From positions 1 to 6,375 of the forward strand of contig CAJUTE010000080.1 in the NCBI GenBank assembly GCA_910589555.1: DNA of 6,375 nucleotides, given 5' to 3'. Shown here in pieces: positions 1 through 6,338 of this stretch. The stretch's first letter is position 1, and each line of letters opens with the position of its first letter. The notes beneath the pieces were generated by a model that was given only the letters and a program-made list of their open reading frames with translations, was not told where the DNA came from and searched no databases. The DNA comes from an uncultured Muribaculum sp. (GTDB taxonomy: Bacteria; Bacteroidota; Bacteroidia; Bacteroidales; Muribaculaceae). The position numbers were made by a program, and so were the translations under genes.

Positions 1-17
1 TTTTTCAAACCACCAAA
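1..17 (-). promoter_or_regulatory. Upstream half of a second tandem stable-RNA-type promoter, cut by the window edge
   Basis: Read on the minus strand, 7-17 gives TTTGGTGGTTT, almost the same as TTTGGAGGTTT at 110-120, which forms the -33 region of the complete promoter to the right. The matching TAnnTTTG box would fall about 7-14 bp beyond the left edge and cannot be seen. The 103-bp offset and the shared sequence suggest tandem promoters firing leftward into one transcription unit. An AT-rich stretch with A-tracts (about 19-50) precedes it, as it does for the first copy. What the unit encodes is inferred: an rRNA operon is most likely, a tRNA cluster is possible. Confidence 0.45.
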
Positions 18-88
18 CTTTTTTGGGGAAATTTTTGTTTTCACTTTTAAGACCGCTGCCCGGAGGCGTTGTTTCTCAAAAGCGAGTG

Positions 89-120
89 CAAAGGTAGAGA
101 CTTTCTGTGAAACCTCCAAA
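89..120 (-). promoter_or_regulatory. Strong Bacteroidetes housekeeping promoter, probably for an rRNA/tRNA operon to the left
   Basis: On the minus strand the sequence has TTTG at 117-120 (-33 box), a 20-bp spacer, and TACCTTTG at 89-96 (-7 box). This fits the known Bacteroidetes sigma-ABfr consensus (TTTG, 19-21 bp, TAnnTTTG). Transcription should begin near position 80-84 and run left out of the window. From the start site to position 1 there is no convincing ORF on this strand, so this stretch looks like an untranslated leader. The absence of a start codon, the tandem second copy and the A-tract upstream element point to a stable-RNA operon, but the RNA gene itself is not in view. Confidence 0.65.
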
Positions 121-150
121 TATTTTTGCGACTTTTTTGATGATTTTTTG
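121..150 (-). promoter_or_regulatory. Phased A-tracts (UP-like element) upstream of the leftward promoter
   Basis: Three T-tracts on the plus strand (A-tracts on the minus strand) lie at 123-127, 133-138 and 144-149. Their ends are exactly 11 bp apart, close to one helical turn, and the group abuts the -33 box at 117-120. Helically phased A-tracts bend DNA and are typical of activated stable-RNA promoters, where they contact the RNA polymerase alpha subunit or wrap the polymerase. The tracts and phasing are seen directly; the role is inferred. Confidence 0.45.
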
Positions 151-193
151 AAAGAAAATTTAAGCTCAATTGAGAATCAGGGAGTTAAACAAA

Positions 194-238
194 GTCTTTA
201 AAGTCATTAAAGTCGTTAAGGCTTTAAGGGCGTTAAGG
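194..238. repeat. Short tandem repeat, five degenerate 9-bp TTAA-containing units
   Basis: Five consecutive units read GTCTTTAAA, GTCATTAAA, GTCGTTAAG, GCTTTAAGG and GCGTTAAGG. The TTAA cores are spaced 9, 9, 8 and 9 bp apart, and another TTAA lies just before at 185-188. The block sits between the 3' end of the pyrophosphatase gene and the leftward promoter region, so it would lie in the 3' untranslated region of that gene. The units are degenerate, which suggests an old array or a series of protein-binding sites rather than recent slippage. No function can be assigned from sequence. Confidence 0.6.
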
Positions 239-257
239 AGAGGAGAGCAGATCTGCG

Positions 258-2459
258 TCAAAAGAGGCTCCAGGTGACAGTGAGTCCCGCCATGACTATT
301 GCAACCATCGACATCAATTTAATCAGAATATTCAGGCTGGGACCTGAAGTGTCTTTGAACGGATCGCCGACGGTGTCGCCAACAACTGTGGCTTTATGCA
401 CCTCCGATCCCTTTCCTCCGAAGTTGCCTTCCTCCACATATTTTTTGGCATTGTCCCAAGCTCCCCCTGAGTTTGCCATGAAAATAGCAAGTACAAATCC
501 TGCGGAAAGTCCGCCCACGAGCAACCCTATTACCCCAGGCACACCAAAAATAAGTCCAGTCAATATAGGCGCTACAATTGCAAGGACTGAGGGGAACACC
601 ATTTCCCGCTGAGCACCTTTAGTTGAAATCTGAACGCACCGCGCATAGTCGGGTTCAGCCTCTCCTGTCAATATTCCTTTTATCTCCCGGAATTGACGGC
701 GCACCTCTTCGACCATGTGTGCCGCCGCTCTTCCGACAGCGTTCATGGTCAATCCGCAGAAAAGAAATGCCATCATGCTTCCGATAAACATACCCGAAAG
801 AACTTTAGGATTCATGAGAGTCACATCATAGTAGGTCATGAAGTCGGTGAAAGAGGCTTCATGGATGGGGACAGAAAGATCTCCTATATTAATAGCAGTC
901 TCACCCAGACGCCCCAGTCCAATGCGTATCTCCTCTATATATGAGGCAAGGAGGGCAAGTCCTGTCAATGCCGCCGACCCAATAGCAAAGCCCTTGCCTG
1001 TCGCCGCAGTGGTGTTTCCCAGCGAATCAAGAGCATCGGTGCGTTTTCTCACCTCTTCTCCGAGCCCGCTCATTTCGGCATTTCCACCGGCATTATCGGC
1101 AATAGGTCCATAGGCATCGGTTGCAAGGGTGATGCCGAGGGTCGAGAGCATACCTACGGCGGCAATTCCGATACCGTACAACCCCATTCCCACATTCGCC
1201 ATATCGAATCCGGAAGCAAGCCAATAAGAGATAATGATACCCACTACCACAGCGAGCACAGGCACAGCGGTTGACACCATTCCGAGCCCTATGCCGGAGA
1301 TTATGACCGTCGCAGGTCCGGTTTTTCCGCTGTCGGCAAGCTTTCTGGTGGGAAGATAGGATTGCGACGTATAGTATTCAGTGCTTCTGCCTATGACTAT
1401 TCCCACAAGCAGACCGATGACCACAGCAAATGAGATGTTCATCCAATTGTTAATGCCAAGCATCCACATTATAAAGAATGTAGCCACGACTATTAAAGCC
1501 GAACTGAGATTTGTGCCCACCGACAGAGCATTCAACAGGCTTTTTATGCTTGCGTCCTCTTTAGTGCGCACTGAGAATATACCTATTATAGAGAGAAGGA
1601 TTCCGACTGCGGCAATCAGCATCGGAGCCAACACAGCCTTGTATTGCATCGCCACATCACCCGATGTCATATAGGCAGCGGCTCCAAGAGCTGATGTGGC
1701 GAGGATCGATCCGCAATATGATTCATACAGGTCGGCGCCCATGCCGGCGACATCGCCCACGTTGTCGCCCACATTGTCGGCTATTGTAGCCGGATTGCGA
1801 GGATCATCCTCAGGGATTCCCGCCTCAACCTTACCTACCAGATCGGCTCCAACATCGGCAGCTTTTGTATAAATACCGCCTCCCACACGGGCAAACAGAG
1901 CTTGAGTGCTGGCTCCCATCCCGAATGTGAGCATCGTGGTTGTGATCATGCATAGCTTCGCAGTAGGAGAAGCCACATCCTCAGGAACAAAATAGTCCAG
2001 GATCAGATACCAGAACGAGATGTCGAGCAACCCGAGTCCCACCACGACAAGCCCCATCACAGCGCCGCTACGGAAAGCGATGCGCAATCCCGAGTCAAGG
2101 GACTTACGGGCGGCGTTTGCAGTTCGTGCCGAAGCATTAGTGGCTGTTTTCATTCCGAGATAGCCCGACAGCCCCGAGAAAAATCCGCCGGTGAGGAAAG
2201 CGACGGGCACCCATGCGTTCTGCAAGCTGAATCCGTAAGCCATAACGGCAAACACGACCACAAGAATAGCAAAAACGATCCCCACCACTTTATACTGCTG
2301 CCGGAGATATGACATTGCTCCGCTGCGCACGTAAGCCGCGATCTGAGCCATTCGCGGAGTTCCTTCGCTCTCTTTGAGCATCTGACGATAGAAGAAGGCG
2401 GCAAGACACAGCGCTACAACAGAAGCCACCGGTACGAGCCAAAATAGCAAGTGTTCCAT
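258..2459 (-). CDS. hppA: Membrane-integral K+-dependent pyrophosphatase, predicted Na+/H+-translocating
   Basis: This 733-residue protein hydrolyses pyrophosphate to phosphate in the cytoplasmic membrane and uses the energy to pump cations outward. It is full length for the M-PPase family (usually about 16 membrane helices), starting with a hydrophobic helix at residues 5-24. Catalytic signatures are intact: DVGADLVGK at 202-210, EDDPRNPATIADNVGDNVGD around 217-236, the helix-6 gate motif with D243 and E246, D455/N456, and the C-terminal Lys/Asp cluster K672, K673, K689, D695, D699, K702, D703. The K+ determinant is Ala485 with Gly488 in GNTTAATGKG; K+-independent enzymes have Lys and Thr there, so K+ dependence is predicted. 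T90, F94, D146 and M176 match the residues I recall for the dual Na+,H+-pumping Bacteroides enzymes. The ATG at 2459 is preceded by no Shine-Dalgarno sequence, as is usual in this phylum, and follows its own promoter. It is divergent from the protease gene and has no co-transcribed partner in view. Confidence 0.97.
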   Translation of the reverse strand: MEHLLFWLVPVASVVALCLAAFFYRQMLKESEGTPRMAQIAAYVRSGAMSYLRQQYKVVGIVFAILVVVFAVMAYGFSLQNAWVPVAFLTGGFFSGLSGYLGMKTATNASARTANAARKSLDSGLRIAFRSGAVMGLVVVGLGLLDISFWYLILDYFVPEDVASPTAKLCMITTTMLTFGMGASTQALFARVGGGIYTKAADVGADLVGKVEAGIPEDDPRNPATIADNVGDNVGDVAGMGADLYESYCGSILATSALGAAAYMTSGDVAMQYKAVLAPMLIAAVGILLSIIGIFSVRTKEDASIKSLLNALSVGTNLSSALIVVATFFIMWMLGINNWMNISFAVVIGLLVGIVIGRSTEYYTSQSYLPTRKLADSGKTGPATVIISGIGLGMVSTAVPVLAVVVGIIISYWLASGFDMANVGMGLYGIGIAAVGMLSTLGITLATDAYGPIADNAGGNAEMSGLGEEVRKRTDALDSLGNTTAATGKGFAIGSAALTGLALLASYIEEIRIGLGRLGETAINIGDLSVPIHEASFTDFMTYYDVTLMNPKVLSGMFIGSMMAFLFCGLTMNAVGRAAAHMVEEVRRQFREIKGILTGEAEPDYARCVQISTKGAQREMVFPSVLAIVAPILTGLIFGVPGVIGLLVGGLSAGFVLAIFMANSGGAWDNAKKYVEEGNFGGKGSEVHKATVVGDTVGDPFKDTSGPSLNILIKLMSMVAIVMAGLTVTWSLF

Positions 2460-2470
2460 ATTATGGTATA

Positions 2471-2486
2471 GTTTAACAGTTTAACA
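2471..2486. repeat. Perfect 8-bp tandem duplication in the hppA 5' leader
   Basis: GTTTAACA occurs twice with no gap at 2471-2478 and 2479-2486. From the predicted hppA promoter, transcription should start near 2484-2488, so the repeat makes up the very beginning of the hppA transcript. It may be a simple slippage product or a binding site; nothing in the sequence decides between these. Confidence 0.5.
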
Positions 2487-2492
2487 TATACG

Positions 2493-2522
2493 CAAAGATA
2501 TAAATATTTCGCTAATTTCAAA
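2493..2522 (-). promoter_or_regulatory. Predicted hppA promoter
   Basis: On the minus strand TATCTTTG at 2493-2500 is a perfect TAnnTTTG -7 box, with TTTG at 2519-2522 an 18-bp spacer upstream. The TTTG is itself the end of a second TATCTTTG copy (2519-2526), so the -33 box of the likely promoter lies inside another -7-like octamer. That upstream copy has no well-spaced -33 box of its own, so the proximal copy is preferred. The predicted untranslated leader is about 25-29 bases. Confidence 0.6.
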
Positions 2523-2542
2523 GATAAAAGCTGCCAATTTAA

Positions 2543-2573
2543 TTTGCATTAAGAACAAAATGGCGTAATTTTG
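2543..2573 (+). promoter_or_regulatory. Predicted promoter of the Tricorn-type protease gene
   Basis: TTTG at 2543-2546 and TAATTTTG at 2566-2573 are separated by 19 bp, matching the Bacteroidetes -33/-7 consensus. The start site should lie near 2579-2582, leaving a leader of under 20 bases before the ATG at 2598. The leader is AT-rich (CAATTTTAACA) and has no Shine-Dalgarno sequence. The -33 boxes of this promoter and the divergent hppA promoter are about 20 bp apart, so the two polymerase sites are back to back. Confidence 0.65.
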
Positions 2574-2597
2574 TAATAACCTAATACAATTTTAACA

Positions 2598-5500
2598 ATG
2601 AAACCAATTCTGTTATCATTCTTGCTTGCCACGGGGAGCATATTTGCCTCCGAAGGCACTGAGGAGAGCGGACTATTGCGATTTCCCGCCACCAATGGCG
2701 AGGATGTGGTATTCAGCTATGCCGGCGACCTGTACATAGCCCCGTTGAGCGGAGGAACTGCACGTCGGCTCACATCGCATCAGGGATATGAGATATTCCC
2801 TCGTTTCTCGCCCGACAAGTCGTCGATAGCCTTCACCGGACAATATGACGGCAACACCGAAGTATACATCATGCCGGCTGAGGGCGGCGAGCCGCGGAGG
2901 TTGACATTCACATCGACCAACGAGCGCGACGACCTGGGCGACCGCATGGGCCCCAACAACATAGCGCTCGCCTGGAGCCCTGACGGCAAGAAGATAGTGT
3001 ATCGCAACCGCATTGACGACGGCTTTACAGGAAAACTGTGGACAGTGTCGCCCGAAGGCGGAATGCCGGAACTTATCCCGCTGCCCGAAGGCGGATTTTG
3101 CAGCTATTCCCCCGATGGCAAACGCCTCGCCTACAACCGCGTGATGCGCGAGTTCAGAAATTGGAAATATTATCGCGGAGGCATGGCTGACGACATCTGG
3201 ATCTATGACCCCGAAAAAGGCAGCGTGGAAAACATCACCGACAATGTGGCACAGGATATATTCCCGATGTGGATAGACGACACTATATATTTCATATCGG
3301 ACCGCGACCGCACGATGAACCTGTTTGCCTATAACACCCGCAGCAAACAGACCACCAAGGTGACCCACCACGAAGAATATGACATAAAATTCCCATCTAC
3401 CGACGGAAAAATCATCGTGTATGAGAACGGCGGAAAGATCTACAAGTTTGATCCGGCAAAGGGTGAACCAGAAAAGGTGAGCATCAAAGTGATTTCCGAC
3501 AATGTAGCCGCCCGCAAAGAGAAGATGAACGTCGAGGATATGCTATCGTCATACTCACTTTCGCCCGACGCCCACCGACTTGCCTTGACGGCGAGAGGAG
3601 AAGTGTTTGACGTGCCGGCAACCGAGGGTGTCACCAAAAACATATCACGCACTCCCGGAGCCAACGAGCGAAACGCCGACTGGAGCCCCGACGGAAAGCA
3701 CATAGCCTACATCAGCGACGACAGCGGCGAGACCGAGGTGTGGCTCTACGACATCGCCAATGGCGAGAAAAAACAATTGACCACCGACAACGACACCTAT
3801 ATAAGAAACCTCCGGTGGAGCCCAGACAGCAAGAAAATCCTATATACTGACCGAAAAAACAGAATAGTCGAAGTAGACGCCGGAGCAGGCACCAAACACG
3901 TGCTGCAACAAAACCCCGAAGGCGAATTCTACCATGTGGATTATTCTCCCGACAGCAGATGGATCACCTACACAAAGTCAGGAGCCAACAACATGAGCGT
4001 GGTATATGTATATGACATCGCCGCAGGAAAAGAATATGCAGTGACCGAAAAATGGTACGATTCCTCATCGCCCATATTCAGCGCCGACGGCAAATACCTG
4101 ATATTCAATTCCGACCGCGACTTCAACCCAATTTACAGCCAGACAGAATGGAACCACGCCTACAACCGCATGGGTGGATTGTATATGGCTCTATTGCAAA
4201 ACAGCACCCCCTCTCCCCTACTCCCGAAAGATGACAGCGTCAAAGTCGACACCAAGGACGAGAAGCCAAGCGGCAAGGAGAGCGAGGCTAATACCACTAA
4301 AATCGACGTGGACGGAATCCAGTCGCGGCTGATAAAGCTTCCGCTGCAAGCCGGATATTACCGTCCCATATATTCCGACGGAAAAAATGTGTGGTATGCC
4401 AATTCCGGAGCTGTCAAAGCATTCAACCTCGCCGACAAAGAGGAGAAAACGGTTGTTGCCGGAGCCTCAATGGCTGTAGCTCCCGGCGGCAAAAAGGCGG
4501 CATTCTACAAAAACGGAAAGATTTATATCGCACCACTTGCAACATCAGCCAACCTCGACAAACCGGTCAACACATCCGACCTCATCGCCGATGTGGACTA
4601 CGCTCAGGAATGGGCACAGATTTTCGACGAAGTGTGGCGCGCTTTCCGCGACGGCTTTTATTTGGAAAATATGCACGGCGTTGACTGGAATTTGATAAAG
4701 GAAAAGTATGCTCGCCTGCTGCCATACGCCAAAACCCGATATGACCTTAATTATATAATAGGAGAAATGATCGCCGAACTCGCGTGTGGCCATGCCTACG
4801 TGAATCCCGGACAGATCAAATCGGCGCCACGCATAAGCATGGGATTGCTCGGAGCCGAGTTGAGCCGTGGAGCAAACGGTTATTACCGCATCGACAAGAT
4901 CATTCCCGGAGCCGTGTATAGCGAAACATTGCGCTCACCGCTGACCGAGCCCGGACTAAACGTGAATGAGGGTGACTACATAACGGCAATCGACGGCATC
5001 GCCACCGACAGCACCGACAACATATACTCACTGCTCATTGGAAAGGCAGGGAAACTGACCGAATTGACAGTAAGCCCCAACGCCGATGGAAAGTCGGCTC
5101 GCAAAGTGATCGTGAAACCGATAGACAACGAGGCGCCACTTTACCACTACAACTGGGTACAAAACAACATCAAAAAGGTGGAGAAAGCCACCAACGGACG
5201 CGTGGGCTACATCTATATACCCGACATGGGTCCCGAGGGGCTCAATGAGTTTGCACGGTATTTCTATCCCCAACTTGACAAAGAGGCATTAATCATCGAT
5301 GACCGCGCCAATGGCGGCGGCAACGTATCGCCAATGCTCATAGAACGCCTGCTGCGTGAACCCTACCGATTGACCATGAGCCGCACATCGACCAAAGTGG
5401 GCACCATCCCCGACGCGACCCTCGTAGGTCCAAAAGTGCTGTTGGTCAACAAGTATTCGGCATCCGACGGCGACCTGTTCCCCTGGAGCTTCAAAGCCAA

Positions 5501-5816
5501 CAAAATGGGCAAAATCATAGGAACACGCACATGGGGCGGCATAATCGGCATAAGCGGCTCACTCCCCTATATGGACGGAACCGACGTGAGAGTGCCGTTC
5601 TTCACCAATTATGATGCCAAGACAGGCGAATGGATAGTGGAAAATCATGGCGTAGACCCCGACATACTCATTGACAACGACCCGGTAAAAGAAGCTGACG
5701 GCATCGACCAACAACTCGACAAGGCTATCGAAGTGATAATGGCTGAGCTCAAAAACCGCAAGCCACTGCCACCCGTGCCGGCACCCCGCACATTCAAGGA
5801 CCTCGGAGTGGAATAA
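2598..5816 (+). CDS. Exported Tricorn-type serine protease (beta-propellers, PDZ, S41-like core)
   Basis: This 1072-residue protein is a full-length homologue of the archaeal Tricorn protease, which cleaves short peptides released by larger proteases. Residues 1-17 form a type I signal peptide (likely cut after IFA; no lipobox Cys), so the mature enzyme should be periplasmic. Propeller (PD40-type) repeats carry SPDG-like turns near 71, 127, 171, 362, 408, 450 and 495. A charged Lys/Asp/Glu/Ser-rich segment at about 536-572 interrupts this region. The helical core domain begins near 665, followed by a PDZ-like domain at about 742-843 and the C-terminal catalytic domain. Expected catalytic residues are His732 (in GHAY), the nucleophile Ser956 (in SASDGD) and Glu1015 (in ENHGVDPD), with the DRANGGG loop at 902-908 near the oxyanion hole. 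Tricorn Ser745, next to the catalytic His, is Gly731 here. The ATG at 2598 is supported by the signal peptide and promoter. It appears monocistronic. Substrates are unknown. Confidence 0.93.
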   Translation: MKPILLSFLLATGSIFASEGTEESGLLRFPATNGEDVVFSYAGDLYIAPLSGGTARRLTSHQGYEIFPRFSPDKSSIAFTGQYDGNTEVYIMPAEGGEPRRLTFTSTNERDDLGDRMGPNNIALAWSPDGKKIVYRNRIDDGFTGKLWTVSPEGGMPELIPLPEGGFCSYSPDGKRLAYNRVMREFRNWKYYRGGMADDIWIYDPEKGSVENITDNVAQDIFPMWIDDTIYFISDRDRTMNLFAYNTRSKQTTKVTHHEEYDIKFPSTDGKIIVYENGGKIYKFDPAKGEPEKVSIKVISDNVAARKEKMNVEDMLSSYSLSPDAHRLALTARGEVFDVPATEGVTKNISRTPGANERNADWSPDGKHIAYISDDSGETEVWLYDIANGEKKQLTTDNDTYIRNLRWSPDSKKILYTDRKNRIVEVDAGAGTKHVLQQNPEGEFYHVDYSPDSRWITYTKSGANNMSVVYVYDIAAGKEYAVTEKWYDSSSPIFSADGKYLIFNSDRDFNPIYSQTEWNHAYNRMGGLYMALLQNSTPSPLLPKDDSVKVDTKDEKPSGKESEANTTKIDVDGIQSRLIKLPLQAGYYRPIYSDGKNVWYANSGAVKAFNLADKEEKTVVAGASMAVAPGGKKAAFYKNGKIYIAPLATSANLDKPVNTSDLIADVDYAQEWAQIFDEVWRAFRDGFYLENMHGVDWNLIKEKYARLLPYAKTRYDLNYIIGEMIAELACGHAYVNPGQIKSAPRISMGLLGAELSRGANGYYRIDKIIPGAVYSETLRSPLTEPGLNVNEGDYITAIDGIATDSTDNIYSLLIGKAGKLTELTVSPNADGKSARKVIVKPIDNEAPLYHYNWVQNNIKKVEKATNGRVGYIYIPDMGPEGLNEFARYFYPQLDKEALIIDDRANGGGNVSPMLIERLLREPYRLTMSRTSTKVGTIPDATLVGPKVLLVNKYSASDGDLFPWSFKANKMGKIIGTRTWGGIIGISGSLPYMDGTDVRVPFFTNYDAKTGEWIVENHGVDPDILIDNDPVKEADGIDQQLDKAIEVIMAELKNRKPLPPVPAPRTFKDLGVE

Positions 5817-5855
5817 AGCACTTCCTTACCACCACAAGTGGCGCAATCAACAGTT

Positions 5856-5912
5856 AAAAATAGTCAAAATTCACAAACAGAATTGTCCCTGTCGCGAATT
5901 TTGACTATTTTT
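5856..5912. terminator. Perfect 17-bp inverted repeat, likely terminator of the protease transcript
   Basis: AAAAATAGTCAAAATTC (5856-5872) and GAATTTTGACTATTTTT (5896-5912) are exact reverse complements. Inside, ACAG (5877-5880) pairs with CTGT (5889-5892) to close an 8-base loop. In RNA this gives a long AU-rich hairpin ending in a U run, starting 39 bases after the protease stop codon. The A-run/T-run symmetry would let it work in both directions, but the stem has only three G/C pairs per arm, so efficiency is uncertain. The right arm also contains the -7 box of the ssrA promoter, so the repeat could instead be a regulatory site. Confidence 0.6.
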
Positions 5913-5913
5913 G
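5883..5913 (+). promoter_or_regulatory. Predicted ssrA (tmRNA) promoter
   Basis: TATTTTTG at 5906-5913 is a TAnnTTTG -7 box, and TTG at 5883-5885 lies 20 bp upstream as the -33 element. Transcription should start near 5919-5922, leaving a short 5' leader of about 15-18 bases that would be removed from the precursor (RNase P does this for tmRNA). The -33 element lies in the loop and the -7 box in the right arm of the inverted repeat at 5856-5912. Confidence 0.65.
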
Positions 5914-5936
5914 CATGTTTAACAAGACACACCTAC

Positions 5937-6333
5937 GGGGCTGACTGGCTTTGACAGCGTGTAGAGGTGGTCAGTAAGCATGCAGAGCAATGATGGCTAC
6001 GCTCTTTAATCAGGGACATCAAAATTTTAAATGGCGAAAATAACTACGCTCTTGCTGCTTAATCGAAGTACAGTAGATTAGCTTAATCTCCGCAACAGTT
6101 GCAGAGACAAGACATCGCCCGATTGTCATTGTTCCGAGACTAATCGATCAGGCGGTGCAGGTAAATCGGAAATAGGAAATCAAGAGCCTTGCGCGATTTC
6201 TGAAATAATTAAAGGCTAAGGCAACAGTTGGTGGTTTTGATCCTGCCGTTGCACGAAAACCAAGTCAAGACTAAGCATGTAGAAAGCTGATTAGTTCCAC
6301 GTTTGGACGAGGGTTCAATCCCCTCCAGCTCCA
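5937..6333 (+). ncRNA. ssrA: Transfer-messenger RNA (tmRNA), ribosome rescue
   Basis: This is a one-piece tmRNA of about 397 nt that, with SmpB and EF-Tu, enters stalled ribosomes, adds a degradation tag and releases them. The acceptor stem pairs GGGGCTG (5937-5943) with CAGCTCC (6326-6332), including the G3-U pair recognised by alanyl-tRNA synthetase; A6333 is the discriminator. The T arm is 6309-6325 with TTCAATC in the loop. Part of helix 2 pairs 5956-5961 with 6298-6303. Four pseudoknots can be drawn: PK1 5984-5988/6001-6005 with 5991-5995/6017-6021; PK2 6113-6119/6151-6157 with 6120-6124/6164-6168; PK3 6176-6181/6195-6200 with 6185-6190/6212-6217; PK4 6221-6225/6248-6252 with 6233-6238/6256-6261. 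A further hairpin lies at 6087-6107. The sequence after A6333 is CTT, so the CCA end is not encoded and must be added enzymatically. Confidence 0.97.
6033..6062 (+). other. tmRNA tag reading frame, peptide (A)GENNYALAA
   Basis: The resume codon is GGC at 6033-6035, followed by GAA AAT AAC TAC GCT CTT GCT GCT and the TAA stop at 6060-6062. With the alanine carried by the charged tmRNA, the tag is AGENNYALAA. The terminal ALAA is the usual ClpXP-type degradation signal, and GENNYALAA-like tags are typical of Bacteroidales. The frame sits between PK1 and the 6087-6107 hairpin, as expected. Confidence 0.95.
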
Positions 6334-6338
6334 CTTGC

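Noticed and set aside
165..174. Palindrome CTCAATTGAG in the left non-coding region as an hppA terminator
   Set aside because: The stem has no loop and little extension; a hairpin from it would be too short to end transcription convincingly.
247..256. Palindrome GCAGATCTGC directly after the hppA stop codon
   Set aside because: It has no loop and no following T run, so it is not a terminator; a 10-bp palindrome alone is weak evidence for a binding site.
274..612. Plus-strand open frame of 112 codons opposite the pyrophosphatase C-terminus
   Set aside because: It overlaps the conserved catalytic C-terminal region of hppA on the other strand and shows no independent signal.
2673..3371. Long open frame of 232 codons on the minus strand inside the protease gene
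   Set aside because: It lies wholly antisense to a well-supported gene, has no recognisable domain or promoter, and its composition fits a shadow of codon-biased coding sequence.
5829..5841. Small hairpin CCAC/GTGG just after the protease stop codon
   Set aside because: Only four pairs and no T run; the 17-bp inverted repeat downstream is a far better terminator candidate.
5995..6010. Stretch GCTACGCTCTTTAAT resembling the tmRNA tag codons at 6042-6062, suggesting a duplicated tag
   Set aside because: GCTCT at 6001-6005 is the 3' side of the first PK1 stem and GATG at 5992-5995 is in its second stem, so the likeness is explained by pseudoknot structure and chance.
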